NCBI GenBank assembly: GCA_016744905.1 | Contig: JADGDM010000001.1 | Span: 92,228 to 153,234 of the forward strand | From: Sulfurimonadaceae bacterium | Lineage (GTDB): Bacteria > Campylobacterota > Campylobacteria > Campylobacterales > Sulfurimonadaceae | Length of the DNA stretch: 61,007 nt | Direction: 5' to 3' | Shown here: piece by piece, positions 34,988 to 44,067 of the stretch | How the letters are laid out: each line of letters opens with the position of its first letter | Numbering within the stretch: the stretch's first letter is position 1 | Program-made: the position numbers and the translations under genes | The notes under the pieces: model-generated | Databases searched by the model: none | Told to the model about the DNA's origin: nothing | The model's input: only the letters and a program-made list of their open reading frames with translations

Positions 34988-36936
34988 AACTAAAAATATT
35001 TATTGCAAGCATGTTAATATTGGGTGTTTTAGTACCTGCAGGAACCTTTATATATTTTATCGAAACCTATGGGGATGAGACACTTAAACTACATCATTAT
35101 AATCCGTCATCTACAACACGTATTTATGATAGAAATGGAGATAAAATAGCGAACCTTTTTGAAAAAAAACATCGTTATTATGCTCCTTTTGAGCAGATAC
35201 CCCCTCAAATTATTGAAGGACTTTTGGCTATAGAAGATACCAGTTTTTTTGAACATCCTGGGATTAATATTGATGCAATTTTTCGTGCTTTACTCAAAGA
35301 CATTAAAGCACGTGCCATGGTAGAAGGTGCGAGTACCTTAACTCAACAGTTGATTAAAAATACACTTTTAACACGTGAAAAAAAGATTAGTCGTAAAATT
35401 AAAGAGGTGGTTTATTCTCTTAAATTAGAACGCGAATTATCAAAAGAACAAATTTTAGAGCTTTATCTCAATGAGGTTTATCTGGGTCATGGCTATTATG
35501 GAATCAAGACAGCGGCAGATGGATATTTTCATAAACGTTTAGATCAACTGACCTTGAAAGAGATTGCTATCTTGGTTGGATTGCCTAAGGCACCAAGTTA
35601 TTATGCACCGACAAAGCATTATAAAAAATCTTTAAAACGAGCGAACCGTGTTGTTGCACGTCTGTATGAGATTGGTTGGATTGATCAAAAAGAGTACTTA
35701 AAAGCACAAAAAGAGGAACCAACTGTTTACAACGATACATTGACTCAGAACCTTGCACCTTTTGTTGTTGATGAAGTGTTTCGTGAGCTTAAAGAGGAGT
35801 TTCCTGATCTTAAAACAGGTGGCTATGAGATTTATACTACCATCGATGTGAAGTTACAAGAGGCAGGACGTAATGCTCTTTTAAAAGCATATGAAGAGTC
35901 AGTTTCAAGAGCGCAAGAGTTAGAAGATTATAATGAAAGTAATATTAGTGGTTTAAATGGAGCACTGATAAGTTTAGAGTCTGAAAGTGGAGAGATTTTA
36001 AGTCTTGTTGGTAGTGTAGATTATAAAAAAAGCTCTTACAATCGTGCGACAATGGGTAAAAGACAACCTGGGTCGGCCTTTAAACCGTTTATCTATCAAG
36101 TGGCTATCGATAAAGGCTATTCAGGTGCGACACAGTTAATGGATGTGGCACGTACGTATGCGTATGAAAAAGAGGGTGAAGATGTTAAATGGAAACCTAA
36201 AAACTACTCAGGAAACTATAAAGGTTTGATGAGTTTGCGTGAAGCGATGATTCACTCTAGAAACCTGGCTACTATTAATCTGGTAACCGATATTGGTTTG
36301 AATACGATGATTAAAGCCTTAGAAGTACATGGTATCAAGAATTTACCTCATGACCTCTCTTTGTCACTGGGTTCTATCTCCCTTTCTCCTCTTGAATTGG
36401 CAAAATATTATACGTCTTTTGCTAATGGAGGTATTCAGATTGAACCATTGCTTATTCGTAAGGTAAAAGCGCCTGATGGAAATGTGTATAGCTATAGCTC
36501 TAAACAGCGTTATATTAGTTCTCCTGAACAGATTTATCTGATGACAACAATATTACGTGACGTCATTGATCGTGGAACTGGATACAAGGCGCGTGCACGT
36601 GGACTTGAGCTTGCTGGGAAAACAGGAACTACAAATAAGGGTGTTGATGCATGGTTTAGTGGTTATTCACCAACTATTGAGACGATTGTTTGGTTTGGAA
36701 ACGACGACAATAAACCGATGATGAAAGGTGAGCAAGGTGGACGTACAGCGGCACCTGCTTTTGGATATTACTATCAAGATGTCCTTAAAATTTATCCTGA
36801 AATACAAAGAGAATTTGATATACCTGAGGATATTTTAGAGATGAAAATAGGAAAGTACACAGAGTACTTCTCTCCTATCTCTCAACCGCCTTTAATTGAA
36901 GAAGATGTGAGCGTTAATGATGAACTGCTTTTTTAA
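34984..36936 (+). CDS. Penicillin-binding protein 1A (bifunctional)
   Basis: Class A PBP that polymerises and cross-links peptidoglycan. The 650-residue product has an N-terminal membrane anchor, a glycosyltransferase-51 domain (AIEDTSFFEHPGINIDAIF, EGASTLTQQLIKN, ELYLNEVYLGHGYYGI), and a transpeptidase domain with SxxK (RQPGSAFKPFIYQ), SRN (MIHSRNLATINL) and KTG (LAGKTGTTNKG). It ends in a short acidic tail. Its last 20 bases overlap the next gene. Confidence 0.95.
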   Translation: MKLKIFIASMLILGVLVPAGTFIYFIETYGDETLKLHHYNPSSTTRIYDRNGDKIANLFEKKHRYYAPFEQIPPQIIEGLLAIEDTSFFEHPGINIDAIFRALLKDIKARAMVEGASTLTQQLIKNTLLTREKKISRKIKEVVYSLKLERELSKEQILELYLNEVYLGHGYYGIKTAADGYFHKRLDQLTLKEIAILVGLPKAPSYYAPTKHYKKSLKRANRVVARLYEIGWIDQKEYLKAQKEEPTVYNDTLTQNLAPFVVDEVFRELKEEFPDLKTGGYEIYTTIDVKLQEAGRNALLKAYEESVSRAQELEDYNESNISGLNGALISLESESGEILSLVGSVDYKKSSYNRATMGKRQPGSAFKPFIYQVAIDKGYSGATQLMDVARTYAYEKEGEDVKWKPKNYSGNYKGLMSLREAMIHSRNLATINLVTDIGLNTMIKALEVHGIKNLPHDLSLSLGSISLSPLELAKYYTSFANGGIQIEPLLIRKVKAPDGNVYSYSSKQRYISSPEQIYLMTTILRDVIDRGTGYKARARGLELAGKTGTTNKGVDAWFSGYSPTIETIVWFGNDDNKPMMKGEQGGRTAAPAFGYYYQDVLKIYPEIQREFDIPEDILEMKIGKYTEYFSPISQPPLIEEDVSVNDELLF

Positions 36937-37405
36937 AAGAGGTATATCTGGATTATTATTTCTCAGTACGATAGTCTCCGCTGATTTGTATGATAAAGGT
37001 TCCAAAGAGTTGGGTATTACCGTTGGATCGGGTTCGGTCAGTTTTGGTTATAGAGTTAATAACTATACTATTTTAGGACTTAGTGGAAATTATTATTTGT
37101 ATGATGGACTCAGTGTGGGTCTTGGATATAGAGGTTGGTTTGGTGCGAATCCAGCGATTCACCAGATTACATTACCAGTAACTTACTTTGTGCCTTTAAG
37201 TGAGAAATTTAGACCTTATGGGGGAGCTTTTTACCGCTATAACATCATAGAAGACCCTTTTAATAATTATCACTCTGCTGGTCTGCGCGCTGGTGTTTCT
37301 ATTTTAAGTGGAAATAATGCCTATATTAATTTTGGTTGGGTAGAAGAGTTTGCTGAGTATGACAGTAGTGGTTATCCAGAAATCGCTATTGGGATAGCTT
37401 TTTAA
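36917..37405 (+). CDS. Small outer-membrane beta-barrel protein
   Basis: The 162-residue product has a signal peptide (MMNCFFKRGISGLLFLSTIVSA). It then has strands of the OmpA/PagP-size class (GSGSVSFGYRVNNYTILGL, GLSVGLGYRGWFG, YGGAFYRYNIIED) and ends in PEIAIGIAF, with a final aromatic as in the BAM-recognised beta-signal. It begins inside the end of the PBP1A gene. Its stop overlaps the convergent GGDEF-EAL gene by four bases. Specific function unknown. Confidence 0.68.
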   Translation: MMNCFFKRGISGLLFLSTIVSADLYDKGSKELGITVGSGSVSFGYRVNNYTILGLSGNYYLYDGLSVGLGYRGWFGANPAIHQITLPVTYFVPLSEKFRPYGGAFYRYNIIEDPFNNYHSAGLRAGVSILSGNNAYINFGWVEEFAEYDSSGYPEIAIGIAF

Positions 37406-39639
37406 GAGTTTTTAATAAAAGCTATCAGTTCATCTTTAGTCAGTGGTTTGGCAAAGTGATAGCCTTGTAAAATAGAACAACCTGCCTCTTGCATGGCATG
37501 AACTTGTCCTACCTCTTCCACCCCTTCTGCGACAGTTTTCAGATTAAATAACTCAGCTAAGTTTATAATTGCCTTGGCCAGTGCTAAATCTTGTTTGTCT
37601 ATTAATATATCACGAATAAAGCTTTGATCAATTTTAAGCTCAGTAATAGGCAGTCCATTAAGCATATTAAGTGAAGAAAAACCTGTTCCAAAGTCATCTA
37701 GCGAGACACCTATATTTTCTGCACGCAGGAGATTTAGACTGTTTTTAGCTTTTTGGACATCATGAATTAAAAGACTTTCTGTAACTTCAATGATGAGTTG
37801 TTCTTTTGGAAATCCATTGTCCGTTACAGTATCTAAAACTCCTTGGATAAAGTCTGGATGAAAAAGCTCATCAACAGAGGAGTTGACGGAGAGAGTAAAT
37901 GTTTCATTGGTCTGTTGATAAACATCAAGTAACATGAGCGTTGCTTGCTTTAGTACAAATCGTCCCAACTGATGAATAGCGCCTATCTCTTCTGCAATAG
38001 AAATAAATTGATCAGGTGGAATAAAACCTAGGCGAGGGTTTTGCCATCTTACAAGCGCTTCGACTCCTTCTATTTTAAGAGTTTTAGCATTTAGTTGAGG
38101 TTGTAAAAGGACATAAAGTTCATTATTTTCAATAGCATTACGTAGTTCTAACTCAATATCAAGACGTTTTTTAGAGGCATCTTCTAATGTAGAAGAGTAG
38201 GTGAAATAACCACAACGATTTTTCTTTGCCTCATAGAGTGCCATATCTGATTTACTCATAAGCGTGTCAAAACTATTGGCATCATCAGGATAATGTGCAA
38301 TTCCTATACTGACTTTTGGATGTAATGAAATATTGTCAATATGCACTATTTCATTAATGATATTGATAATATGTTGCGCATACTCTTCTATATGATTTTT
38401 TGCGCGCCGAGTGATAATAATAAACTCATCTCCCCCTTGACGAATAGCGTATTCATCGCTATTAATGAGTTTTTCAAGGCGTTGTGCAAGTATAACTATC
38501 AACTTGTCACCAAAAGGGTGTCCGTAGTTGTCATTGATAAATTTAAAGTTATCCAGATCTAAAAATAGGGCACTATAGATTCTATTATTTAGATTCCACG
38601 TTTGCATTTTTTTCTCTAAAAACAGACGATTTGGTAAAGAAGTAAGGGTATCATGTTCAGTAGAATAGATTAATTTATTAGTATGTGTCTGATCTTTAGC
38701 ATTATTAATAATATAAAATATGAGTGAAAAAATATAAAAAACAATAATTCCAAGAAGAAAATATTTCAGATGCTCGAAAGTTTGCTGATAGAGAGTGTCA
38801 TAAGGTTTGGAGATAGCAAATAGGATTTGATTTTTCCCATCATATTTACTCGATACCAAAATCTTTTTTGACTTTCTGGTGTTCATGCTAAAATATGACT
38901 CTTGCTCTTTTAATTTTAGTTTTTGAACTTGCTCAATGGTATTTTTAGGAATAGGATGGGTGTACCACTGCTCTTTCTCTCCTTTAGGGATTTTAGAAGT
39001 ATAGATGAAATGAAAATCCTGATCAATTAAATTAATGCGAATGGGAGAGTTGGCATCTAAAAATTTCCAAGGATGATTAGGATGATCCAGTTTAATACCT
39101 GTAGTCATAATAAAAGCCAATTCACCATTTTTTTTGTAAATAGCTTGCCTAAGAGGAATAATCCACTGCTTCAAAGTTTCCATATAATAGGTATGCCCTA
39201 TAGTAAGTGTCTTAGATAATAGAGCACGTTGAAATGAGCTGGCATTTTGTGTATTATGCAATATATTTGGAAGTTCACGTCCTGCGGCAATAAACGAGAC
39301 TAAAATAAGTTGACCATCATTTCTAGAAACACCAAATCCTGCTAACCTATTGTCTGAATTGAGGAGATGTTGAATCTTAGATCTGGAAGCTTCTGGATTT
39401 TCTAAAACGTCATTTTCTAAAAGATCATTACCGAGAACTTGTAAGAGTATCTCATAATATTGAAGTTCAGATGTAAAAGTGGATGAAACCATGTTTTGTA
39501 CATTATGTAGTTCTACTTGTGTGGTTTTTTGTACTTCTGTCCAGGTTTTAGCAATTAAAACAGCAGTAGAGATAAGAACAAATAGACTAAAAAGAAGAAA
39601 AAATAGACTCATAGAGTTAAGTCGTTTACGCAAAAACAT
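37402..39639 (-). CDS. Membrane sensor with GGDEF and EAL domains
   Basis: The 745-residue product has an N-terminal membrane helix, a periplasmic sensor region of roughly 230 residues, a second helix (YFLLGIIVFYIFSLIFYII), then GGDEF and EAL domains. The active-site GGDEF is intact at residues 402-406 (IRQGGDEFIII). No inhibitory RxxD site is visible five residues before it. The EAL domain (EAL at 527-529) has the phosphodiesterase residues (ELIIEVTESLL, SLDDFGTGFSSL, LKIDQSFI, VAEGVEE, LQGYHFAKPL), so it probably hydrolyses cyclic di-GMP. The balance of the two activities cannot be read from sequence. It is convergent with the outer-membrane gene. Confidence 0.92.
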   Translation of the reverse strand: MFLRKRLNSMSLFFLLFSLFVLISTAVLIAKTWTEVQKTTQVELHNVQNMVSSTFTSELQYYEILLQVLGNDLLENDVLENPEASRSKIQHLLNSDNRLAGFGVSRNDGQLILVSFIAAGRELPNILHNTQNASSFQRALLSKTLTIGHTYYMETLKQWIIPLRQAIYKKNGELAFIMTTGIKLDHPNHPWKFLDANSPIRINLIDQDFHFIYTSKIPKGEKEQWYTHPIPKNTIEQVQKLKLKEQESYFSMNTRKSKKILVSSKYDGKNQILFAISKPYDTLYQQTFEHLKYFLLGIIVFYIFSLIFYIINNAKDQTHTNKLIYSTEHDTLTSLPNRLFLEKKMQTWNLNNRIYSALFLDLDNFKFINDNYGHPFGDKLIVILAQRLEKLINSDEYAIRQGGDEFIIITRRAKNHIEEYAQHIINIINEIVHIDNISLHPKVSIGIAHYPDDANSFDTLMSKSDMALYEAKKNRCGYFTYSSTLEDASKKRLDIELELRNAIENNELYVLLQPQLNAKTLKIEGVEALVRWQNPRLGFIPPDQFISIAEEIGAIHQLGRFVLKQATLMLLDVYQQTNETFTLSVNSSVDELFHPDFIQGVLDTVTDNGFPKEQLIIEVTESLLIHDVQKAKNSLNLLRAENIGVSLDDFGTGFSSLNMLNGLPITELKIDQSFIRDILIDKQDLALAKAIINLAELFNLKTVAEGVEEVGQVHAMQEAGCSILQGYHFAKPLTKDELIAFIKNS

Positions 39640-39718
39640 AAGCCACCTTATTTTAAAGTTGCTTCTATTATAGTCTAAAAATTATAATTTTTAATTATAT
39701 TAATGCAGTATTGTCAGA

Positions 39719-39750
39719 AGTATTCTAGGAGGTGTCCCTCATAGAATACT
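39719..39750 (-). repeat. Hairpin spanning the leuA stop codon
   Basis: AGTATTCTA (39719-39727) is the exact inverse of TAGAATACT (39742-39750), and GAGG/CCTC continue the stem inward with one mismatch. The hairpin begins within the leuA stop codon (39749-39751). There is no T-run on the leuA side, so it is a terminator-like or mRNA-stabilising structure rather than a classic intrinsic terminator. Confidence 0.6.
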
Positions 39751-41407
39751 AATAAGCGCGATTAAGTGCGCTAAAGAGTGCCTTAATTGATGCTATTGTA
39801 ATATCTGTATCACTACCAACACCATAATAACTCTCAAGTGTGTCTGTCTCTATTTGAATATAGGCGATGGCTTTAGCCGTAGATTTTTCACCACAAGAGT
39901 GCTCTGAATAAGATGCGAGACTAAAGCTGTTTTTATAATTTTTCATTAATGCATTTTTACAAGCATCAATAGGCCCATTCCCTTCGCCTTCAACTATAAT
40001 TTTTTCACCACTATCTGTGTAGGTTAGCTGACACCAAATGGTGCCATTTTCATTACTTTTTACCTTGAAGTCATTAAAAGAGATTTTCTCTTGAAGTCTG
40101 AAATAAGTCTCTTCAAAGATATTTAAAATCTCTTTAGGGTTTAGTTCACGACCTTCATTATCTGTTATGGCTTGAACAATACGTCCAATCTCTGGATGCA
40201 TTTTTTTAGGTAATTGATAGCCAAAGTTATCTTCAAGGATATAGGCAATTCCACCTTTTCCTGATTGAGAGTTGATGCGAATGATACTTTCATAGTTCCG
40301 TCCTACATCATTAGGATCAATTGGAAGATAAGGAACCTCCCAAAATGAGTCTTCTTTGGACTTTTGGTGTGCCAAGCCTTTGTTGATTGCATCTTGATGT
40401 GAGCCTGAAAAAGCGGTATACACCAACTCCCCAACATAGGGATGACGTACATGGGTATCTATTGCAGTACACTCTTCGACTGTTTTTACTACATTATCGA
40501 TGTCTGTAAAATCAAGTTTAGAGTCAACTCCTTGGGTAGTCATGTTTAGGGCTAAGGTGATAATATCAACATTACCTGTACGTTCACCATTAGATAAAAG
40601 TGTACCTTCAACACGGTCTGCCCCAGCAAGTAGTGCCAATTCCGTTGCAGCGACGGAAGTTCCACGATCATTATGTGTATGCGTAGAGATGATGACATTT
40701 TTACGATTATCTAAATTTTGTCCCATCCATTCAATTTGATCTGCATAGACGTTTGGCGTTGCCATCTCTACAGTTGCCGGTAAGTTGATGATGACTTTAC
40801 GTGAGTCACTTATCCCCCAACGCGCTGTAACTGCGTTACAAATCTCAGCGGCATATTCTAACTCAGTTCCTGTAAACGATTCAGGAGAGTACTCTAAAAA
40901 GATATTGCCAGCATGGGCTTTTTCATATTTTTTGACCAAGTCAACACCTTCTAGTGCTAAGTCAATAATATCTTGTTTCTCTTTTTGAAAGACAATTTTT
41001 CTTTGTGCAATAGAGGTTGAATTATAAAGATGAACCGTGGCATTTTTCACGCCTTGAAGTGATTCAAATGTTTTAGCAATTAAGTGTTCACGTGCTTGAA
41101 CTAAGACTTGAATAGTTACATCATCAGGAATAAGATTTTGATCTACTAAAACGCGTAAAAAGTCAAATTCAACTTTAGAAGCAGAAGGAAATCCAACTTC
41201 GATCTCTTTGAATCCTAGAGTGAGTAGCAGTTTAAATAAAGAAAGTTTTTGATCCAAGTTCATGGGTGTAATTAGTGCTTGATTTCCATCGCGAAGATCA
41301 ACACTACACCATTGTGGTGCATGGGTAATTGTTTTTGAAGGCCAAGATCTATTTGGCAAGTCAATTTGAGCATACGCTCTGTATTTTGTATCACTATTTT
41401 GATTCAT
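39749..41407 (-). CDS. leuA: 2-isopropylmalate synthase, long (type 2) form
   Basis: First enzyme of leucine synthesis, condensing acetyl-CoA with 2-oxoisovalerate. The 552-residue product has the active-site WCSVDLRDGNQALITPMNLD, HTHNDRGTSVAATELALLAG, and the C-terminal regulatory domain with EGEGNGPIDACKNA. The opening (PNRSWPSKTITHAPQWCSVD) belongs to the longer family seen in actinobacteria and yeast, not the roughly 510-residue form of Campylobacter jejuni. The start has aaggattctt before the ATG. Its promoter region contains an AT-rich dyad (TATAATT and AATTATA, 41431-41455). Confidence 0.93.
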   Translation of the reverse strand: MNQNSDTKYRAYAQIDLPNRSWPSKTITHAPQWCSVDLRDGNQALITPMNLDQKLSLFKLLLTLGFKEIEVGFPSASKVEFDFLRVLVDQNLIPDDVTIQVLVQAREHLIAKTFESLQGVKNATVHLYNSTSIAQRKIVFQKEKQDIIDLALEGVDLVKKYEKAHAGNIFLEYSPESFTGTELEYAAEICNAVTARWGISDSRKVIINLPATVEMATPNVYADQIEWMGQNLDNRKNVIISTHTHNDRGTSVAATELALLAGADRVEGTLLSNGERTGNVDIITLALNMTTQGVDSKLDFTDIDNVVKTVEECTAIDTHVRHPYVGELVYTAFSGSHQDAINKGLAHQKSKEDSFWEVPYLPIDPNDVGRNYESIIRINSQSGKGGIAYILEDNFGYQLPKKMHPEIGRIVQAITDNEGRELNPKEILNIFEETYFRLQEKISFNDFKVKSNENGTIWCQLTYTDSGEKIIVEGEGNGPIDACKNALMKNYKNSFSLASYSEHSCGEKSTAKAIAYIQIETDTLESYYGVGSDTDITIASIKALFSALNRAY

Positions 41408-41494
41408 AAGAATCCTTTACTAAAAACTTTCTCTATAATTCTGCTACGAAATTATAAAGTTTGGGATTATAACTAAAGTAGGGAAATGTGAAGT

Positions 41495-42454
41495 TTAAAG
41501 TAATGAAGTAGTTACTTCATCTTTGACGTGGAGATCTAATGTGAAACAGGCGCCATTATGGGTATTTGCAACACTGAGTGCTCCTCCAAGTTTTTCAGCT
41601 ATTTGCGCACTCATATAGAGGCCAATTCCCGTTCCATTACTCTCTTCTTTTGTGGTAACGTTCGGTTTGAAAATATCTTCAATAACATGCTCTGGAATAC
41701 CCCCTGCATTATCTTCTATCTCTAAAACAATATGCTTCAGTTGTTTATGATAACGGATAAATATAAGGCGGTAAGGTCTTTGCCTTTCATTAAATGCATC
41801 TTTTGCATTATTTAAAATATTAAGAAGAAGATGTTTGAATTCATTTGGAATTCCATTAAGTAAGACATTATTATCACACTCAACATTAATGGTGATATCA
41901 TTTTTTATAAATTCATCTTTTGTTAGATGTAGAACACTGTCGATTGATTGCTTGAGGTCAAATTGTTCACACTCTTTATTGGGTCTGAAAAAGCTTCTGA
42001 ACTCGGCTAAGGTGTTTACCATATGCTCTATCTGTTCATTAACAGTGCCCATCATATCAGTGATATAGGGTTGATCAACTGCGCCTTCTTCAAAGTCAGC
42101 TTCAAGGAGTTGACCAAGCATACTTAATGCATTTAGGGGCTGTTTCCATTGATGGGCTACTGCGTCCATCATCTCTCCCATGGCTGCCATTTTTGCTTGT
42201 TGTTGTAGGATTAGTTCTTTCTCTTGTCGTGCTCGAATTTCAAATTCAACCTGTTCATTAAGATGGTTTTTCATATGGTTGAGTTGAACGCGCTGAGAAT
42301 CACTTTGTGTTAGAAGGTTATTAAATAGCTCTTTTTTTTGAATATATTGGCGGTCAAATGATTTTAGTTTTCTATGTAGTTCAGGAACGCTTTTAATATT
42401 CGCTGAGAGTTCTACAATGTCTTGTAATTGTGAATATAGGTAATCATTTTTCAT
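41495..42454 (-). CDS. Cytosolic sensor histidine kinase
   Basis: The 319-residue product has no membrane segment. A helical N-terminus of about 85 residues is followed by a HisKA domain with H-box MMDAVAHQWKQPLNALSM and a complete HATPase: N-box LLNILNNAKDAF, G1 IEDNAGGIPEH, G2 NGTGIGLYMSAQIAEKLGG. This AHQWKQP subfamily is common in Campylobacterota. No regulator gene is adjacent; the kinase lies downstream of glnA but has its own apparent promoter after the glnA terminator. A nitrogen role is possible from position only. Confidence 0.88.
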   Translation of the reverse strand: MKNDYLYSQLQDIVELSANIKSVPELHRKLKSFDRQYIQKKELFNNLLTQSDSQRVQLNHMKNHLNEQVEFEIRARQEKELILQQQAKMAAMGEMMDAVAHQWKQPLNALSMLGQLLEADFEEGAVDQPYITDMMGTVNEQIEHMVNTLAEFRSFFRPNKECEQFDLKQSIDSVLHLTKDEFIKNDITINVECDNNVLLNGIPNEFKHLLLNILNNAKDAFNERQRPYRLIFIRYHKQLKHIVLEIEDNAGGIPEHVIEDIFKPNVTTKEESNGTGIGLYMSAQIAEKLGGALSVANTHNGACFTLDLHVKDEVTTSLL

Positions 42455-42460
42455 GAATCG

Positions 42461-42466
42461 ATTGTA
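42461..42466 (-). promoter_or_regulatory. -10 box (TACAAT) close to the histidine kinase start
   Basis: On the minus strand TACAAT ends six bases before the ATG, and no ribosome-binding site lies between. This predicts a leaderless or near-leaderless mRNA. Confidence 0.5.
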
Positions 42467-42504
42467 CAGTAAAATAGTTGAAATAAGTAGAGAGATTACA
42501 AAAT

Positions 42505-42543
42505 GTTATAAATGTAAAAGATTTCCCACAGAAAGTGGGAAAT
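42505..42543 (-). terminator. Intrinsic terminator of glnA
   Basis: ATTTCCCAC (42521-42529) and GTGGGAAAT (42535-42543) form a perfect 9-bp stem with a five-base loop, followed on the minus strand by cttttacattt. It lies 21 bases after the glnA stop. Confidence 0.8.
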
Positions 42544-42564
42544 AAGAGAGATGTTAAGAGGTGA

Positions 42565-43995
42565 TTAGCACTGGTATGTAGTTTTAAACTCATAAGCAGT
42601 TGGACGACCTTCATCAGGCCATACATCACGCTCAAATCTATACGCTTGATAAGCATTAATAAACTCATCAGTAAATACTGGTTTTAAGAAGTCATTATCA
42701 GAAATTAATCCCTCTAAAGAAGAACGTAATGTATGTGGCATTTGTGGAATATTTTTCTCACGAATCTCATCTAGTGTAAGTTCGAAAAGATCTTCATCCA
42801 TTGGGCCAACAGGAACAGTTCCTTGTTTGATACCATCAAGACCAGCCATCATCATTACTGCAAATGCAAGGTAAGGACAAGCCGTTGAATCTGGGAAACG
42901 CATCTCAATACGTGTTGCCATTTCACCTGCACCGTATGGAATACGACAAGCAGCTGAACGATTTTGTGAAGAGTACGTTAAGATACTCGGCGCTTCATAA
43001 CCTGGAATAAGACGTTTGTATGAGTTGGTTGTAGGATTAGTAAATGCAGCAACTGCATGTGCATGTTGAAAGATACCACCCGCATAGTTAACAGCCATTT
43101 GGCTAAGGTTTGCATATTCACCTGGTGCGTAGAAAAGGTTTTTACCATCTTTCCAAAGTGACTGATGAACGTGCATACCATTACCATTATCACCATAAAG
43201 TGGTTTAGGCATGAAAGTTGCAGTTTTACCATTGAGGTGTGCAACCATTTTTACAACGTATTTATATTTTTGAACATTATCAGCTGCACCGATGATATCA
43301 GAGAAAACGATACCGATTTCATGTTGACCTTGAGCAACTTCGTGGTGACCAAGAACAACTTCTAGACCAACTTGCTCTAAGATTTGCATCATTTCAGCAC
43401 GCATATCAACAGCTGAATCTGTAGGTGCTACTGGGAAGTAACCACCCTTAGTCCCTGGTCTGTGACCTGTGTTGTACATATCTTCATAAGTAGTGTCTGA
43501 ATTCCAGCCACCCTCTTCAGTATCAACTTTGTAACCTGCTTCATTGATATTGTCAACAAATTTTACGTCATCAAACATAAAAAATTCATTTTCAGGACCA
43601 AAGAATGCTTCATCAGCAATACCGATATCAGCAGCATGTTTTAGTGTTTTTTTAGCGATTGAACGTGGGCATCTTTCGTATAGTTCATTTTTGTAGATGT
43701 CATAAACATCACAAATTACGATGATGGTCGGATCTGCAGTAAATGGATCCATAAAAGCTGTTCCAACTTCTGGTTTGAGTAACATGTCTGATTTGTTAAT
43801 TGGTTGCCAAGCTTCGATTGAAGAACCATCAAATGGAAGACCATTATCAAGTTGACCAGCATTAACAGCGCTCATTCTATAACTGATATGGTGCCATGCA
43901 CCTTTAATATCTGTAAATCTGAAGTCTACGAATTGAACATCATTTTCTTCACAAAATGTAAAGAACTCTTCTGTATTGTTTACGAATTTTCCCAT
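42565..43995 (-). CDS. glnA: Glutamine synthetase
   Basis: Main ammonia-assimilating enzyme: glutamate + NH3 + ATP gives glutamine. The 476-residue type I enzyme has [62 protein letters not shown] and the [20 protein letters not shown] flap. The start has ttaaggaagttac; the start codon itself is part of an inverted repeat (see 43993-44062). It is a single gene with its own terminator, and a PHP phosphatase gene lies upstream on the same strand with 72 bases between. Confidence 0.97.
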   Translation of the reverse strand: MGKFVNNTEEFFTFCEENDVQFVDFRFTDIKGAWHHISYRMSAVNAGQLDNGLPFDGSSIEAWQPINKSDMLLKPEVGTAFMDPFTADPTIIVICDVYDIYKNELYERCPRSIAKKTLKHAADIGIADEAFFGPENEFFMFDDVKFVDNINEAGYKVDTEEGGWNSDTTYEDMYNTGHRPGTKGGYFPVAPTDSAVDMRAEMMQILEQVGLEVVLGHHEVAQGQHEIGIVFSDIIGAADNVQKYKYVVKMVAHLNGKTATFMPKPLYGDNGNGMHVHQSLWKDGKNLFYAPGEYANLSQMAVNYAGGIFQHAHAVAAFTNPTTNSYKRLIPGYEAPSILTYSSQNRSAACRIPYGAGEMATRIEMRFPDSTACPYLAFAVMMMAGLDGIKQGTVPVGPMDEDLFELTLDEIREKNIPQMPHTLRSSLEGLISDNDFLKPVFTDEFINAYQAYRFERDVWPDEGRPTAYEFKTTYQC

Positions 43996-44062
43996 GTAAC
44001 TTCCTTAACTAAAATTTAATTTACAAAAGTATATCTTAAGAAAAGTTACATGTTTGTAAATT
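43993..44062 (-). promoter_or_regulatory. Interleaved inverted repeats in the glnA leader/promoter
   Basis: Reading toward glnA, the order is b1 AATTTACAAA (44062-44053), a1 CATGTAAC (44052-44045, directly adjoining b1), b2 TTTGTAAATT (44027-44018), then a2 GTTACATG (44000-43993), whose ATG is the glnA start codon. b1/b2 are a 10-bp and a1/a2 an 8-bp perfect inverse match. Because they interleave (b1 a1 b2 a2), RNA containing all four could fold into a pseudoknot hiding the start codon. Alternatively these are protein-binding sites: b1-a1 also contains the dyad TTACA-n4-TGTAA. The possible promoter TTTACA-n19-GATATA overlaps b1, in which case b1 and a1 would not be transcribed. Confidence 0.6.
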
Positions 44063-44067
44063 ATTGC

